This document shows positions 36,165 through 46,758 of a stretch of DNA of 64,000 nt, in pieces (the first letter of the stretch is position 1; each line of letters starts with the position of its first letter). Made by a program: the position numbers and the translations under genes. Below the pieces are notes generated by a model. It searched no databases. It was not told the DNA's origin and saw only the letters and a program-made list of their open reading frames with translations. This stretch comes from Panax quinquefolius (lineage: Eukaryota > Streptophyta > Magnoliopsida > Apiales > Araliaceae): the NCBI GenBank assembly GCA_020205615.1, contig CM035151.1:39490977-39554976 (forward strand), read 5' to 3'.

Positions 36165-36168
<4 letters not shown>
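35994..36168 (+). repeat. Long imperfect hairpin in the TAT-1 LTR leader
   Basis: The left arm 35995-36033 (AAATAAACGCTCC, ACCGAAGTCTAAGCTCA) pairs with the right arm 36129-36166 (TGAGCCTAGACTTCGGT, GGAGCGTTTATTT), about 34 of 37 positions. Inside, a second pair (TTAATATATATAAAT near 36053-36067 and ATTTATATATATTAA near 36094-36108) closes an AT loop. The segment is oriented opposite to the matching unit in TAT-2. Confidence 0.8.
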
Positions 36169-36214
<46 letters not shown>

Positions 36215-36281
36215 TTATATATATTAACATGTGTTGAACTTTGTTCGATGAGCCTGAACTTGATGCAGAGCGTTTATTTGC

Positions 36282-36339
<58 letters not shown>

Positions 36340-36580
36340 TAAGCTGTGTTGAACTTTGTTCGATGAGCCTGACTTTGATCAGGATTGCTTTTATATATAT
36401 TATATAATATATATATATATACTATGACTATGGTATATGAAGTGACTGCATTACGATGAGCACAATTTTACATTAGGTGTGTTTACTCTGCTTTTATATA
36501 TATATATTTATATATATAATATATATATTGTCGAACTCGCATTACGATGAGCACGAATTTTACATCCGGTGCGTTTATTA

Positions 36581-36622
<42 letters not shown>

Positions 36623-36625
36623 TCT
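36129..36625 (+). repeat. Five tandem units ending in (AT)n, TAT-1 LTR
   Basis: Units begin at ATGAGCCTAGACTT (36130), GATGAGCCTGAACTT (36249), GATGAGCCTGACTTT (36362), GATGAGCACAATTTT (36455) and GATGAGCACGAATTT (36546). Each is followed by GCGTTTATT-like sequence and a long AT run. Spacing falls from ~119 to ~91 bp. TAT-2 has similar units at 55500-56060. Confidence 0.85.
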
Positions 36626-36835
36626 TGCCTGGAGTTTCCTTCGTAGCAGTTGATCGTTTTTACAACTTTATTTACATTTCGTCCCGCCTGGAGTTTCCTT
36701 CGTGGCAGTTGACCGTATTTACAGCTTCATTTACGTTTCGTCCCTCCTGGATTTTCCTCCATGACGGTTGATAGCTTTTACATCTTTATTTACATTTCTG
36801 ATCCCCCATGGAGGTGCTTCGTGGTTGGTGATCCT
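36621..36835 (+). repeat. Tandem units of about 60 bp, CCTGGAGTTTCCTTCGT core
   Basis: Three to four units: CCTGGAGTTTCCTTCGTAG, CCTGGAGTTTCCTTCGTGG, CCTGGATTTTCCTCCATGA and a diverged CATGGAGGTGCTTCGTGG, each followed by CAGTTGAT-like sequence and TTTTACA. An open frame over them is only a by-product of the 60-bp period. Confidence 0.8.
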
Positions 36836-37661
36836 GTCTGTATATATATATTTATAGATTTTATATATATACCTGCTTACTGCTTTCATACAAATTGCGG
36901 TATCTTGTGCGCCTAGGAATTATGTGATCACAGATTCAGCCTATTGGATCTAGATTCGGTTCCCATGATGGACATTTTCAGCTGTAAGCAGCTTGTAAAT
37001 TATTCTACGGTGTCTGAATTTCCTCAGATGGTTTCCATACCCATGAGGAAGTCGACATTATTTTGTACATTATTTTTGTACGAATGCCTCACATCTGTAA
37101 ATTAAAATCAATCAAGCTTAACACTTAATAAAATGGGAGTGTAAAAGGTCTCAATTATTATTGAGCATCAGGGTTTGAAAAACCTCTTTTATAAAACATC
37201 ACTGCCATATCTTGCTTAAAATTAAATTTTTACATAAATTCAAACCCAGTGTATATAGGTGCGAACGAGGCCTTGCACTACTTCCAAATAACAACACATT
37301 GACCCACACACACACACATTCAGATAATAGTTTCTTGAAAAGAGGCGGTCACTATGGTAACACGGATGTCGGGGGGTGCCTAACACCTTCCCTTCGCATA
37401 ACCAAGTCCCCGGACCCTAATGAATCTCAGTTTCACCGGCCGTTTAGCGATGTCACATCAACTTGGGGTCAATGTACAAACCTTTTCTCGGTTGTGTTGG
37501 TACAACCATTTAAAAAACCAATGGCGACTCTTAACGGTCCATCGTCGACATTATACATATGGGACCTTTTTCACTTGTTTTTTCAAACAAATCTCACGTA
37601 AAATGAGAACACCAAAGAACAAGTAACGAAAGGACATCTAAAAATCCGAAGCGTCGACAAG

Positions 37662-37680
37662 TGGCGACTCTGCTGGGGAC
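37662..37680 (+). other. Primer binding site of TAT-1 (tRNA-Arg type)
   Basis: TGGCGACTCTGCTGGGGAC, the primer site typical of Ogre/TAT elements, two bases after the LTR end. Confidence 0.9.
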
Positions 37681-38304
37681 TCCAAAGAAGAGGACTTAAG
37701 CCGCTATTACAATCTTTTCAAAACTATTATCTACTTTGTGTGCGGATGTTGCATTTACATTTGATGAATGTGTACGAATGCATTTCCTTATTTCACTTAG
37801 TGCTTCGCACCATAAGCATTGTTGTGATATTAGTGCTTAGATATTATATTAGTGCTTCACACATGTCATCATTTTCATACGATGAGACGCGATGTATGTG
37901 AATGTATGTTGTGTGTTGTCCCTCCCTCCACCGGAGAGGCTATCCGTCGGTGTTTGATTATTGGACTTGTGAGAAGACTAATTCTCCGAGGCTCAGGAAA
38001 GGCACCACCCAAATTCGCTCCAGTTGAAAGACCGGATTAACTTCCCGTCAAGTAGATTGCGATGATTTGGGAACCTTCATGCCAAAAAGCAGCAAGAGTA
38101 ACCTAAGATAGGTCAGCCTCTGATAAACCCAAAACAGAGGAAAGTCTCTTCATACTCTCATTTTAAATTACTTGTAAACACAATTACTTATAATTTCATT
38201 CCATATCTATCTCCATGTAATGAGAAATATGAAGAAATGTATACACATACATATTACCATGCTACAAACAGCTGACATCTATTTTGCAGGATAAAATTCC
38301 TAAA
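37681..38304 (+). other. 5' leader of TAT-1
   Basis: 624 bp between primer site and gag start. A short TTAGTGCTT repeat (37797, 37830, 37850) is visible. No supported reading frame; unlike classical Ogre, no extra ORF sits upstream of gag here. Confidence 0.7.
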
Positions 38305-40075
38305 ATGGACACATCACACAGCATGTTATTATACACATCCCCTAAAGACTAAACTATGCAAGTCTTTCGCGAGGAACCAATCGGACCTAATACCCTATTC
38401 GAAGTCCAAAAGGCAACGAACCTACGATCGATCATGTCGTCATCCCACCGATGAACTTAATCCGGTTTCTATGAAGAATTCAACGGATTAAGCAAAAAAA
38501 TTACAGATTTGGCTGTTCTACTCAAAGAATTACACCAGTCTACATAGGGTCAGAAAATACCCATACATGCTGAATCCTCCACACAAGGAGGAACCCAGGT
38601 CATTATAATACCTGAACTACAGTTGGATACGACCAACAAAACTCATGATTCTGTCCATCCCACTAGAGATCTAGACACTGGTGACATCAAAAATAAAGTC
38701 CTCCAAATAAAAGAGACCCTTCGTGCTATTAAAGGAATTGGAACACACGGGAGTGTTTCATATGTTGATCTGTGTATTTTCCCTGGTGTTCATTATCCAG
38801 AAAAATTTAATACTCCTGACTTTGAAAAATATGACGGGTTAGGAGATCCTTACACACATTTAAAGGTGTTTATTGGGGAACTTGGATCTTATGCAGAGGA
38901 TGAAAAGCTTAGAATTCAATTGTTCCAAAAGAGTCTAACTGAAGAAGCCCGGTCGTGGTACACAAGATTAGACAATTCAAAGATCCATAGCTGGGAAGAG
39001 CTAGCACATGCTTTCCTCACTCAATATAGCTTTCAAACTCAAATGGCTCTTGATCGGTATCAAATTACCAAGATCAAGAAACAGTCTAACGAGTCTTTTA
39101 AAGAGTATGCTCAAAGGTGGAGATGACTGGCTGCCCAAGTTAGTCCTTCCATGACAGAATCAGAGATGGTCATGACATTCATAGACATACAAGAAGCTTC
39201 ATTCTATGAGAGAGTTTTAGCCGGCATCGGCAAACCATTTTCTGAAATGGTCAAACATGGGGAGATGGCTGAGATGGGATTGAAGTTCGGAAAGATTCAA
39301 GACCTAGCTGCACTCAAAGTTTATTCTTGATCACATCCAATCTGAAATTATGGGAACAACCCCCGGAGGGTCCATAAAAAGAAAGAGGAAGATGTTTCCC
39401 TAATACTACAGGGGCAAAAAGGCAATCAGAACATGCCTATTCAAAGGAGAAGCTACACTCCCTTTCAAGCACAGTCTATAAACCCTCCAATACTAAAAGG
39501 TGGAGAAGTCAAACGCCCTCGAGTGTTTACACCCTTAGGGGATACCCTCGAGAACATTCTTAATCTTCTGACAACACAGAAGAAAATTACACATCTTCTT
39601 CCACCAAATTGATACTAATGGGCCGGGGTTTCAATCTTTGCTCAAAATGTGCTTATCATGTTGGGGCACCTGGACATGATACTCAGGATTATTGGGCCTT
39701 GAAACACAAGATCCAGGACCTGATAGATAATGGAGAGATCGTGGTCACCAAACCAGATCAACCTCACGTTCAAGACAACCCTCTTCCTCAACATAAAGAA
39801 GAAGAGGTCAACATTATAAATTGGAGTATCAGATAGAATTCCAATTTTAGATGTGAATCCTCCCAGACCCTCAAAGACGGTGATGACAAATGGGATTATG
39901 CCAAGTTCCAGTTCACAATGGAACGAAAGATAAAAGCTTTAGGCAAGCAAATTGAGTAATTGGCGGAATTGGTGACTTATCAACATCAAGTGACACGTCA
40001 GTTAATCAGCCAGGAGCATGCCAGTCTCCTACCTCTTGTCATGAATATTCCCTCTTCATTTTCAGAAAATGAAAT
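38305..40075 (+). pseudogene. gag: gag of TAT-1, with stops and frameshifts
   Basis: Capsid protein. The ATG at 38305 is in frame with the long open stretch 38623-39126 but is followed by several stops. The gag domain is clear: PEKFNTPDFEKYDGLGDPYTH, DEKLRIQLFQKSLTEEARSW, LAHAFLTQYSF and FKEYAQRWR, then a TGA at 39124 where relatives have Glu, then LAAQVSPSMTESEM in the same frame. After a frame change, 39609-39836 holds a zinc-knuckle-like motif (CAYHVGAPGHDTQDYW, last Cys changed to Tyr) followed by LKHKIQDLIDNGE. A similar motif recurs at 40260-40350. Confidence 0.88.
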
Positions 40076-42058
40076 ATGGAAGACAAAGTGACAAAGAGAG
40101 CAAATGCCAAGGCCCGTCGGGATTTTGCCAACAAAAGGGAATTCACCTATTTAGGCCAACCTATGGAGGAAATCCTTCATATGTTAATCAATGAAGGAAG
40201 GATCAGTTCCCTTCTACCTCCAATCAACCCCCATTCAGGACAGTACAATTCCAATGGAGTATGTCAATATCACTCCCAGTCTCGCGGTCACAGCACAGAA
40301 GAATGCTGGGCACTCTGCCACCTTATCCAAAATCTAATTGACAGTGGTGTCCTGCACCTAGCGGACGACGATATTGTGTTACGTGCAAGTGAGAACTCAG
40401 GTCCTACTAAGTGGAAGAGTGTGGTAGCAGTCATATCCACTGAAGTTGATGGGGTTAACAAATCACTCACAATGCCAACAATTCAACTCAAGGGAAGCAA
40501 TAATCCTTTAAAAGTGGCCGCTCCCGAGCCAATCAACTTGCCATGCAGAGCACAATATCCTATTGTTAGCTTGCGCAAAGTTCCGTGGAATTATGGAGAA
40601 GGTGAAGGATCCACCTCACATATGACTGCTACAGTGTCGAAGGAAAATCCATTGTATCTTCCCCAACGGGTGATGAAGCCTACCATCAAATCAAAGGGGA
40701 AAATACCCATCGAGAAAATTAAAAAGTTCATCCGCACTATGTGTCATAACGAAGCCACGGTGGTTTTAAGCTTAAAGGAAGCTCCACAACAAATATCAAT
40801 TTTGGACTTGGTCCTGACTTTCGAGAATCACCGGAGGGTCTTGGTGAAGGTTTTAGAAGAAGCCTATCTGCCGACATCAGTTGATACGAAAAAATTTCAA
40901 TATATGGTTGATCACATTTTCAACAACAATGTGATATCCTTCATTGATGATGACATACCGCCCGAGGGGACCAGTCATTGCAAACCGTTGCACATTGTGG
41001 TATTGTCCTCCGGATACATGCTAGCTGGAGTATTGATAGATGGAGGTTCCTCTCTAAATATCTGTCCATATGCTACCTTGATGAAGATGAATATCAATCT
41101 CAACAGAATTCGGAGTAGCCATACTATTATCAAAGCTTTTGATGGAGCCCGCTGTAATTCGATCAGAGTAATTGAGCTGCCAATCAAAATTGGTCCTCAC
41201 ATATTCTGCGTATCCTTCCATATGCTCAAGATAGATTCAGGATACAACCTGCTCTTGGGACGATCATGGATTCACATTACAGGGGCAGTCCCCTCCACTC
41301 TTCACCAACAGTTGAAATACATTATCAACAATAGCCTAGTCACGGTCAACGCTGGACCAGTGATTCCTTAGTATGGAGACATACCATTCATCAATGCCAA
41401 TGCAGATGTGGAACCAGTCAGTTTTCATGCTTTGGAAATAAGCAATACCCAATACCATGCTATTGGAACGCCTTTACCCGAACCCAAGATTTCTGCCGAG
41501 GTAATGTCGGCTACCCAAGAAATGATGTCATTGGGTCATAAACCGGGACAAGGGCTGGGTAAAGATTGCCAGGGTATCAAATATCTAATTCAATTAACCA
41601 AGCAAAATGGAACAGCTGGACTAGGCTATTCTGCTAGTTCTAGTCATAAGGATCCTCATAAGCATCAGCAGATTCCTTCAGCTTCAACCATGTGGCGTTT
41701 ATCTTCGCCTTCAAACTTTGAGTCTGCACAACCTCCTGTAAAGGTGCCAGCCAATGTAATGGCTATGTTATTTCCTAAGCCGGTGCCGGTAAAGGAGAAA
41801 GAAGTCTTTGTTCCAAATCCCGCAGTGGAAGAAGAGGAACGAAGAATCAAGCGAGACGTCATCCGAATGATGTCAGGCATACACATCATCGTTCGTGGTG
41901 AACATACCAACAGATACACCCCAGATGATGATTGCCCAGACATAATGGCCATCATTCAGGATAGGGAGGATGATGACAATCCCTCCATCGCTGCGGTCCA
42001 CCCAGACTTTACCCTTGCCAATTGGAGCAGTATTCCTTGCATTGGTCGACAAGGGTAA
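40076..42058 (+). pseudogene. pol (pro): Protease region of TAT-1 with G-patch-like motif
   Basis: Two long open stretches: 40076-41371 (431 codons) and 41408-42058 (216 codons), separated by a TAG at 41369-41371. The first carries a zinc-knuckle-like CQYHSQSRGHSTEECW, then the aspartic protease with active site VLIDGGSSLNICP and the later LLGRSWIHITGAVPS. The second carries SLGHKPGQGLGKDCQGI, which resembles the G-patch motif seen in TAT elements and may bind nucleic acid. 42059-42311 has no open frame. This is among the best-preserved parts of TAT-1 pol. Confidence 0.85.
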
Positions 42059-42311
42059 AATGGGCAGAACTCTTTCTGCCCTGTAGATATATTAACTTCT
42101 TACTTTTACATACAAGATTAGCGGTTTATTTTGTCGATATATGCTAACAACGTATGTATGATCAACACATTTCATATATACTAAGTGAAAGCATATTTTG
42201 TTTGAGGACTCTGAATTTAGATGTGCACTGTGCTTACGTCTGGTGCCTCTTCTCCACAAGGATTGTACCTTTGATGTAGAGATGAATTCACCTTGATGGA
42301 TATATCTGAGG

Positions 42312-43881
42312 ATGACATTGAGGTGCCTCGAAATTCAAGAATGGGTTAAAGACAAACCTAAACCCAACCTTGATCAAACAACTTCTTTCAATCTCGGAAC
42401 CTTAGAAAGCCCTAAGTTAATCCAGATTGGTTCAGACCTTATCCCAGACCAACGGAATGACATGGTTACGCTACTAACCCAATTCCAGGATGTGTTTGCA
42501 TGGTCTCATGAAGACATGGTGGGTTTGTCCACTGACATTGTCCTTCAACGCCTTCCCATTAAAGAGGGATTTAAGCCAGTCAAGCAAAAGCTCAGGCGAT
42601 TGAAACTTGAGTGGAATTTAAAGGTGAAAGAAGAAATTGTGAAACAATTTCAAGCTAGCATCATCATGGTGTCTACATATCCTGAGTGGATATCCAACAT
42701 TGTGCCCGTGCCTAAACCTGGAGGGAAGGTGCGAGTTTGTGTGGATTACCGGGACTTGAACAAAGCTTGCTTAAAAGATAGCATTCTCGTGCCATTTATT
42801 CACATTCTCATTGACAATATTGCGCAATACGATACGTACTCCTTTACTGATTGCTTTGCGGGGTATCATCAGATCATGGTTACTGAGGAAGATCGTGAGA
42901 AGACTACTTTCATCACGCCTTGGGGAACCTTTTGTTATAGAAGGTTATCATTCGGCCTTATCAATGCCGGAGCCACCTATCAACGAGCTATGATGGCTCT
43001 TTTCCATGACTTAATGCACAAAGAGATCGAGATCTACATGGATGACATCATTGTCAAGTCCTGGAAGGAGGATGACCATATAGACCATCTCAGAAAGTTG
43101 TTCAACAGGTTGCGTAAGTACAACTTGAAGTTGAATCCAGCTAAATGCGCCTTTGGTGTTAAATCAGGCAAGTTGTTAGGATTTCTAGTCAGCCACAAAG
43201 GGATTGAGCTGGATCCTGCCAAAATCCAAGCCATCACAGAAATGCCCATTCCTCAGACAGAGAAAGAAATACGGGGATTTGGGAAGAATCAACTTCATTA
43301 GCAAGTTTATCTCTCAGCTCACAGCAACCTGTGAGCCAATCTTCAAGCTATTAAGGAAGAACTTCTCCATGAAATGGAATGATGAGTGCCAGAATGCCTT
43401 CCTTACAATTAAAGAACAGCTAGTCAAAGCTCCCATTTTGGTACCACCCAGGGATGATGTTCCCCTGTTTATGTACCTGTCCATAAGTGACAATGCCATG
43501 GGCTGCATGCTGGGATAGAAGGACGATAGAGGCCAAGAACGAGCTATCTATTACCTCAGCAAAAGGTTCAACAGCAGTGAACACAAGTACACTCTGATCG
43601 AAAAGACGTGTTGTGCTTTAACATGGGCTTCCATAAGGTTACATCATTACCTACATGGTCACACAACCCATCTTATATCCCGTGTGGATCCTCTCAAGTA
43701 CGTGTTCAATAAACCAATGTTATATTGCCGAATGTCCAGATGGCAGTTGATCTTACAACAATTTGACATCGTATATGTGACTCAAAAGTCCATCACAGGT
43801 CAAGGAATCGCGGATCAACTGGCCGCCGCACCTTCAGGGGATTTCAAACCCTTGGAAACATATTTCCCGATGAAGGAGTAA
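42312..43881 (+). pseudogene. pol (RT-RH): Reverse transcriptase and RNase H of TAT-1
   Basis: RT is open for 329 codons (42312-43301): NIVPVPKPGGKVRVCVDYRD, DCFAGYHQIMV, the catalytic YMDD (IEIYMDDIIVKS) and LNPAKCAFGVKSGKLLGF. A frameshift near 43270-43285 follows EIRGF. RNase H continues in the next frame from GRINFISKFISQL through MYLSISDNAMGCMLG, a TAG at 43516-43518, then RAIYYLSKRFNSSEHKYT and CRMSRWQLILQQFDI to 43881. The RT active site is intact, so this region could have worked before the later stops. Confidence 0.9.
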
Positions 43882-43914
43882 TGACGATTCAGGCAATATC
43901 ATCGATGCGATACG

Positions 43915-44445
43915 CGCCAATCATGGAAGATGTATTTTGATGGAGTCAATAATATGGAAGGTTACGGAGCTGAGCAATTCTAGTATCTGATGCGGGGAGC
44001 GATATCCGTCGCCATCAAATTACAGTTTATCAGCACCAACAATACGACTGAGTATGAAGGTTGTCTCATGGGGCTAAAACTTGCCCGTTCAATGGGCATC
44101 AGGCGGTTAACTGTCTTTGGAGATTCGGAGTTAGTAATCAGACAATCCACCGGAATCTATCAAACCAAGGAACTACATTTGCTGCCCTACCATCGGCAGG
44201 TTTTGAAGATGGCTTTGGAGTTCGAAGAAATCTCCTTTCTACACATTCCTCGTAATAGGAATGACTTTGCAGACGCATTAGCAACTTTGGCCTCTTTGAT
44301 TCGCATATCAGATAAGGAACACTTGCCAAGCGTCACAATTTCCCTGCAAAAGGCCCCAGCCTATGGGAATTACATTAGAGAAGTATCGGATGAGCTACCT
44401 ACCATCCAACATCCTTGGTATCAACATATCAAGGAATATCTATGA
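43915..44445 (+). pseudogene. pol (aRH): Second (archaeal-type) RNase H of TAT-1
   Basis: TAT elements carry a second RNase H between the first one and integrase. Here MYFDGVNNMEGYG, a TAG near 43981, then a 151-codon open stretch with NNTTEYEGCLMGLKLA, VFGDSELVIRQ and NDFADALATLASL. The four acidic residues expected for catalysis (in FDG, EYEG, GDSE and ADAL) are all present. The frame ends at the 44428-44516 duplication. Confidence 0.85.
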
Positions 44446-44516
44446 GATGGATCTACGCCCGCTGAGGCGAGCCCGACTGAGAAAAAGCGGATCCATCAAG
44501 GAATATCTATGAGATG
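44428..44516 (+). repeat. 22-bp direct duplication with a 45-bp spacer
   Basis: ATCAAGGAATATCTATGAGA plus TG occurs at 44428-44449 and again at 44495-44516. The spacer (44450-44494) still encodes a plausible linker (DGSTPAEASPTEKKRI), so the second copy replaces part of the aRH-integrase linker and shifts the frame. Confidence 0.85.
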
Positions 44517-44519
44517 CAG

Positions 44520-45630
44520 GAATAGGTCTCCTCAGATGTTTAGACAAAGATCAAGCCCAAAGGCTTATGGATGAAATCCATGGAGGAGTCTATGGCCCCC
44601 ACATAAGTGGCCCCCTCCTTGTCAAGAAAGTCCTCAGGACGGGACATTATTGGCTATCTCTCAAAGCTGATTGCGATGACCACGTCAGGAGATGCTATTA
44701 GTGCCAGATTCATGGGAATGCTTTACACGCCCCTCCAAAGGAACTTCACAATATGAGTTCAACTTGGCCCTTCTCAATGTGGGGAATGGACGTTATCGGG
44801 CCCATTGAGCCTAAAGCCAGTAATGGTCATCGATTTATCTTCACCATGTTCGACTACTTCACCAAGCGGGTAGAAGCAGCCTCCTTCCCCAGGATTACTA
44901 AAGAAGTCATCATTGTTTTCATCAGAAATAATGTCGTTTGTCGATATGGACAACCAGATGTGATTGTGTCAGACAATGCCAAGAACCTCAACAACAAAAG
45001 ATGGAGGAATTATGCAGTAAATTCCACATCAAACATCTTAACTCCGTCATCTATCATCCAAAGATGAATGGTGCTATTCAAGTGGCTAACAAAAACATCA
45101 AGAAGATTATGCAAAAGATGTCTGCCAACCACAAAGATTGGCCTGACCTATTGCCTCTGACTCTGTTAGCCTACAGAACCTCAATGCGCACTTCCACTTG
45201 GGCAACCCCCTATGTATTAACCTATGGGATGGAAGTAGTACTCCCCATAGAAGTTAAAATGGAATCCCTCAGAGTGTTGATAGACCCTCAGCTGGATGAA
45301 GACCAATAGGTACAAGACAGGAAGCACTAATTGTCTCTAATAGACGAAAGGCGAACCGCGGCTATCTTCCATGGTCAGTTATATCAACAAAGGATCGCCA
45401 GATCCTACAACAAAAAAGTTCGGCTACGGCAGTTTAAACAACATGACTTGGTTTTGAAGAAGATCCTCGACAACCAAGATCAATCTAAGGGAAAATTCGC
45501 TCCTAACTGGGAAGGCCCATTTGTTGTCAAAGAAGTATTGACAGGAGGCACTCTCAGATTGCAAGAAATGGACGGCGATGAATTTCCACAACTCATCAAC
45601 TCAGATGCCGTGAAACGGTACTATGTCTGA
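44520..45630 (+). pseudogene. pol (int): Integrase of TAT-1
   Basis: Zinc-finger region LMDEIHGGVYGPHISGP and CDDHVRRCY with a TAG (44699-44701) before CQIHG. Core: first Asp in WGMDVIGPIEP (44753-45067 frame), second in DVIVSDNAKN. A frameshift near 45000 moves to the frame with FHIKHLNSVIYHPKMNGAIQ. There the catalytic Glu of the D,D,E triad is replaced by Gln (NGAIQVANK where relatives have NGAxExANK). AYRTSMRTSTWATPYVLTYG follows, a TAG near 45307, and the C-terminal domain to 45630 (FAPNWEGPFVVKEVLTGGTL). Confidence 0.88.
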
Positions 45631-45954
45631 AGTTGCCATCAAGCAAACACCCTGGTGTTGGACCATCAGATCACCAGTCATTCCGGTTCTTTAACCCTTT
45701 ACCACCTACAACTTTTCTACACTTTACCCCTCAGGGAAACATACTTTTCAAGCCAGCAGCCTGGCTCTCCTTTGCGTTCCTACGACTTAGGTCATCCCAC
45801 CGCGGATTGAACCTCTCACACTTGCAGTTTGGCTACCCATACATGGGATCAAACTTCTCATACCTGCAGTTTATCCTCAACCTAGGATTAAACTTTCTCC
45901 TCCCCGCACTCTGACTTGCACATGGGATTACGCTTTTCGTCTCGCTTTGAGGGG

Positions 45955-46435
45955 AGAACTACGTCGATCTGATCTCCTCCTCAATAGGAGTACGTAGGCA
46001 ACCATTTCACATGGCCCAGTCAAAATAAAACAAAAACATTTCTACCCTTACAAAAAACAAAAACAACAAAAACATTCCTACACAATTTCTACCATATACA
46101 GCGTTGAACCTCTTACACCAGGTTCGAACTACGCAGACCTGATCTCCTCTTCAATAGGAGTACATAGGCAGCCATCATGGTTCGGTCTCACTCCCTATCA
46201 AAACACAAACCCTTGTCAGTTGGTACTGGAATCAAACATCAATCCACTACATTTCATTGGCTTCAGACCAAAGGGATGGAATTACCTAAACTCCTCCCTA
46301 AATAGGAGATTCGGCGATCATCTAAGCTGCGGTCATACCTTGAAGAGTAACACCAATCCATAAGAGATGGAATTAACTAGGCTTCTCCTAAATAGAAGTA
46401 CTGGCGACCATCTATGGTGCGGTCAATCTCAGAGA
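45955..46435. repeat. Four diverged hairpin-bearing units between pol and the antisense ORFs
   Basis: Units near 45958, 46128, 46281 and 46371. Each has CTCCTC (or TTCTCC), a short loop, AATAGGAG (or AATAGAAG), then GTACGTAGGCAACCAT or a variant such as GTACTGGCGACCAT. TAT-2 keeps at least three (63690-64000). The stretch 45631-45954 between pol and the first unit has no supported gene. Confidence 0.75.
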
Positions 46436-46758
46436 GGAAACACTCCTCTCCATATTTTCATCCAGAAACCAGTCCCAAGACACCAAAGATGGTAGGGATA
46501 CACAGAGATTGATGATCCATTCTGAACTATCATGAGACAACTCAATGTCCATCCACCCAGAATGAATTCAGAATACATCAAGACCACAAGCCCTGAAGCA
46601 GCAGGCAAAATATCAAGCAAATAGCAAGGCATATCTAAAAGGGAAGTGATCCAAAAATATATTTCCCTGTCATATATATAATGTTGTTTGATATATACAA
46701 TGTAAACTATACATGACAAAATGGCTAAGCTAGTCTTTGCAACAAAATACAAGCTCAT
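46429..46758 (-). other. Short open frame downstream of aORF-b (TAT-1), hydrophobic
   Basis: A 109-codon minus-strand open frame directly after the aORF-b stop, with LLDMPCYLLDILPA and LGGWTLSC. The counterpart in TAT-2 (63367-63657, 96 codons) is open too and similar. No family recognised. More likely 3' untranslated sequence of the antisense gene. Confidence 0.35.

Larger units (their letters stand above)
34788..37659 (+). repeat. 5' LTR of TAT-1 (2872 bp)
   Basis: Starts TGTAGACACTC and ends GCGTCGACA just before the primer site. The U3 part matches TAT-2 57265 downward. A TATA box lies at 35710. The R/U5 part (35900-36900) is full of AT runs, tandem units and a long inverted repeat. Confidence 0.92.

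Noticed and set aside
36547..36771. 74-codon frame with alternating Tyr-Ile residues
   Set aside because: Translation of an AT run plus the 60-bp tandem units; no independent evidence of coding.
38623..45630. Integrated pararetrovirus or other virus instead of a retrotransposon
   Set aside because: LTRs, tRNA-Arg-type primer site, dual RNase H and integrase order are those of TAT elements; no movement or coat protein motifs seen.
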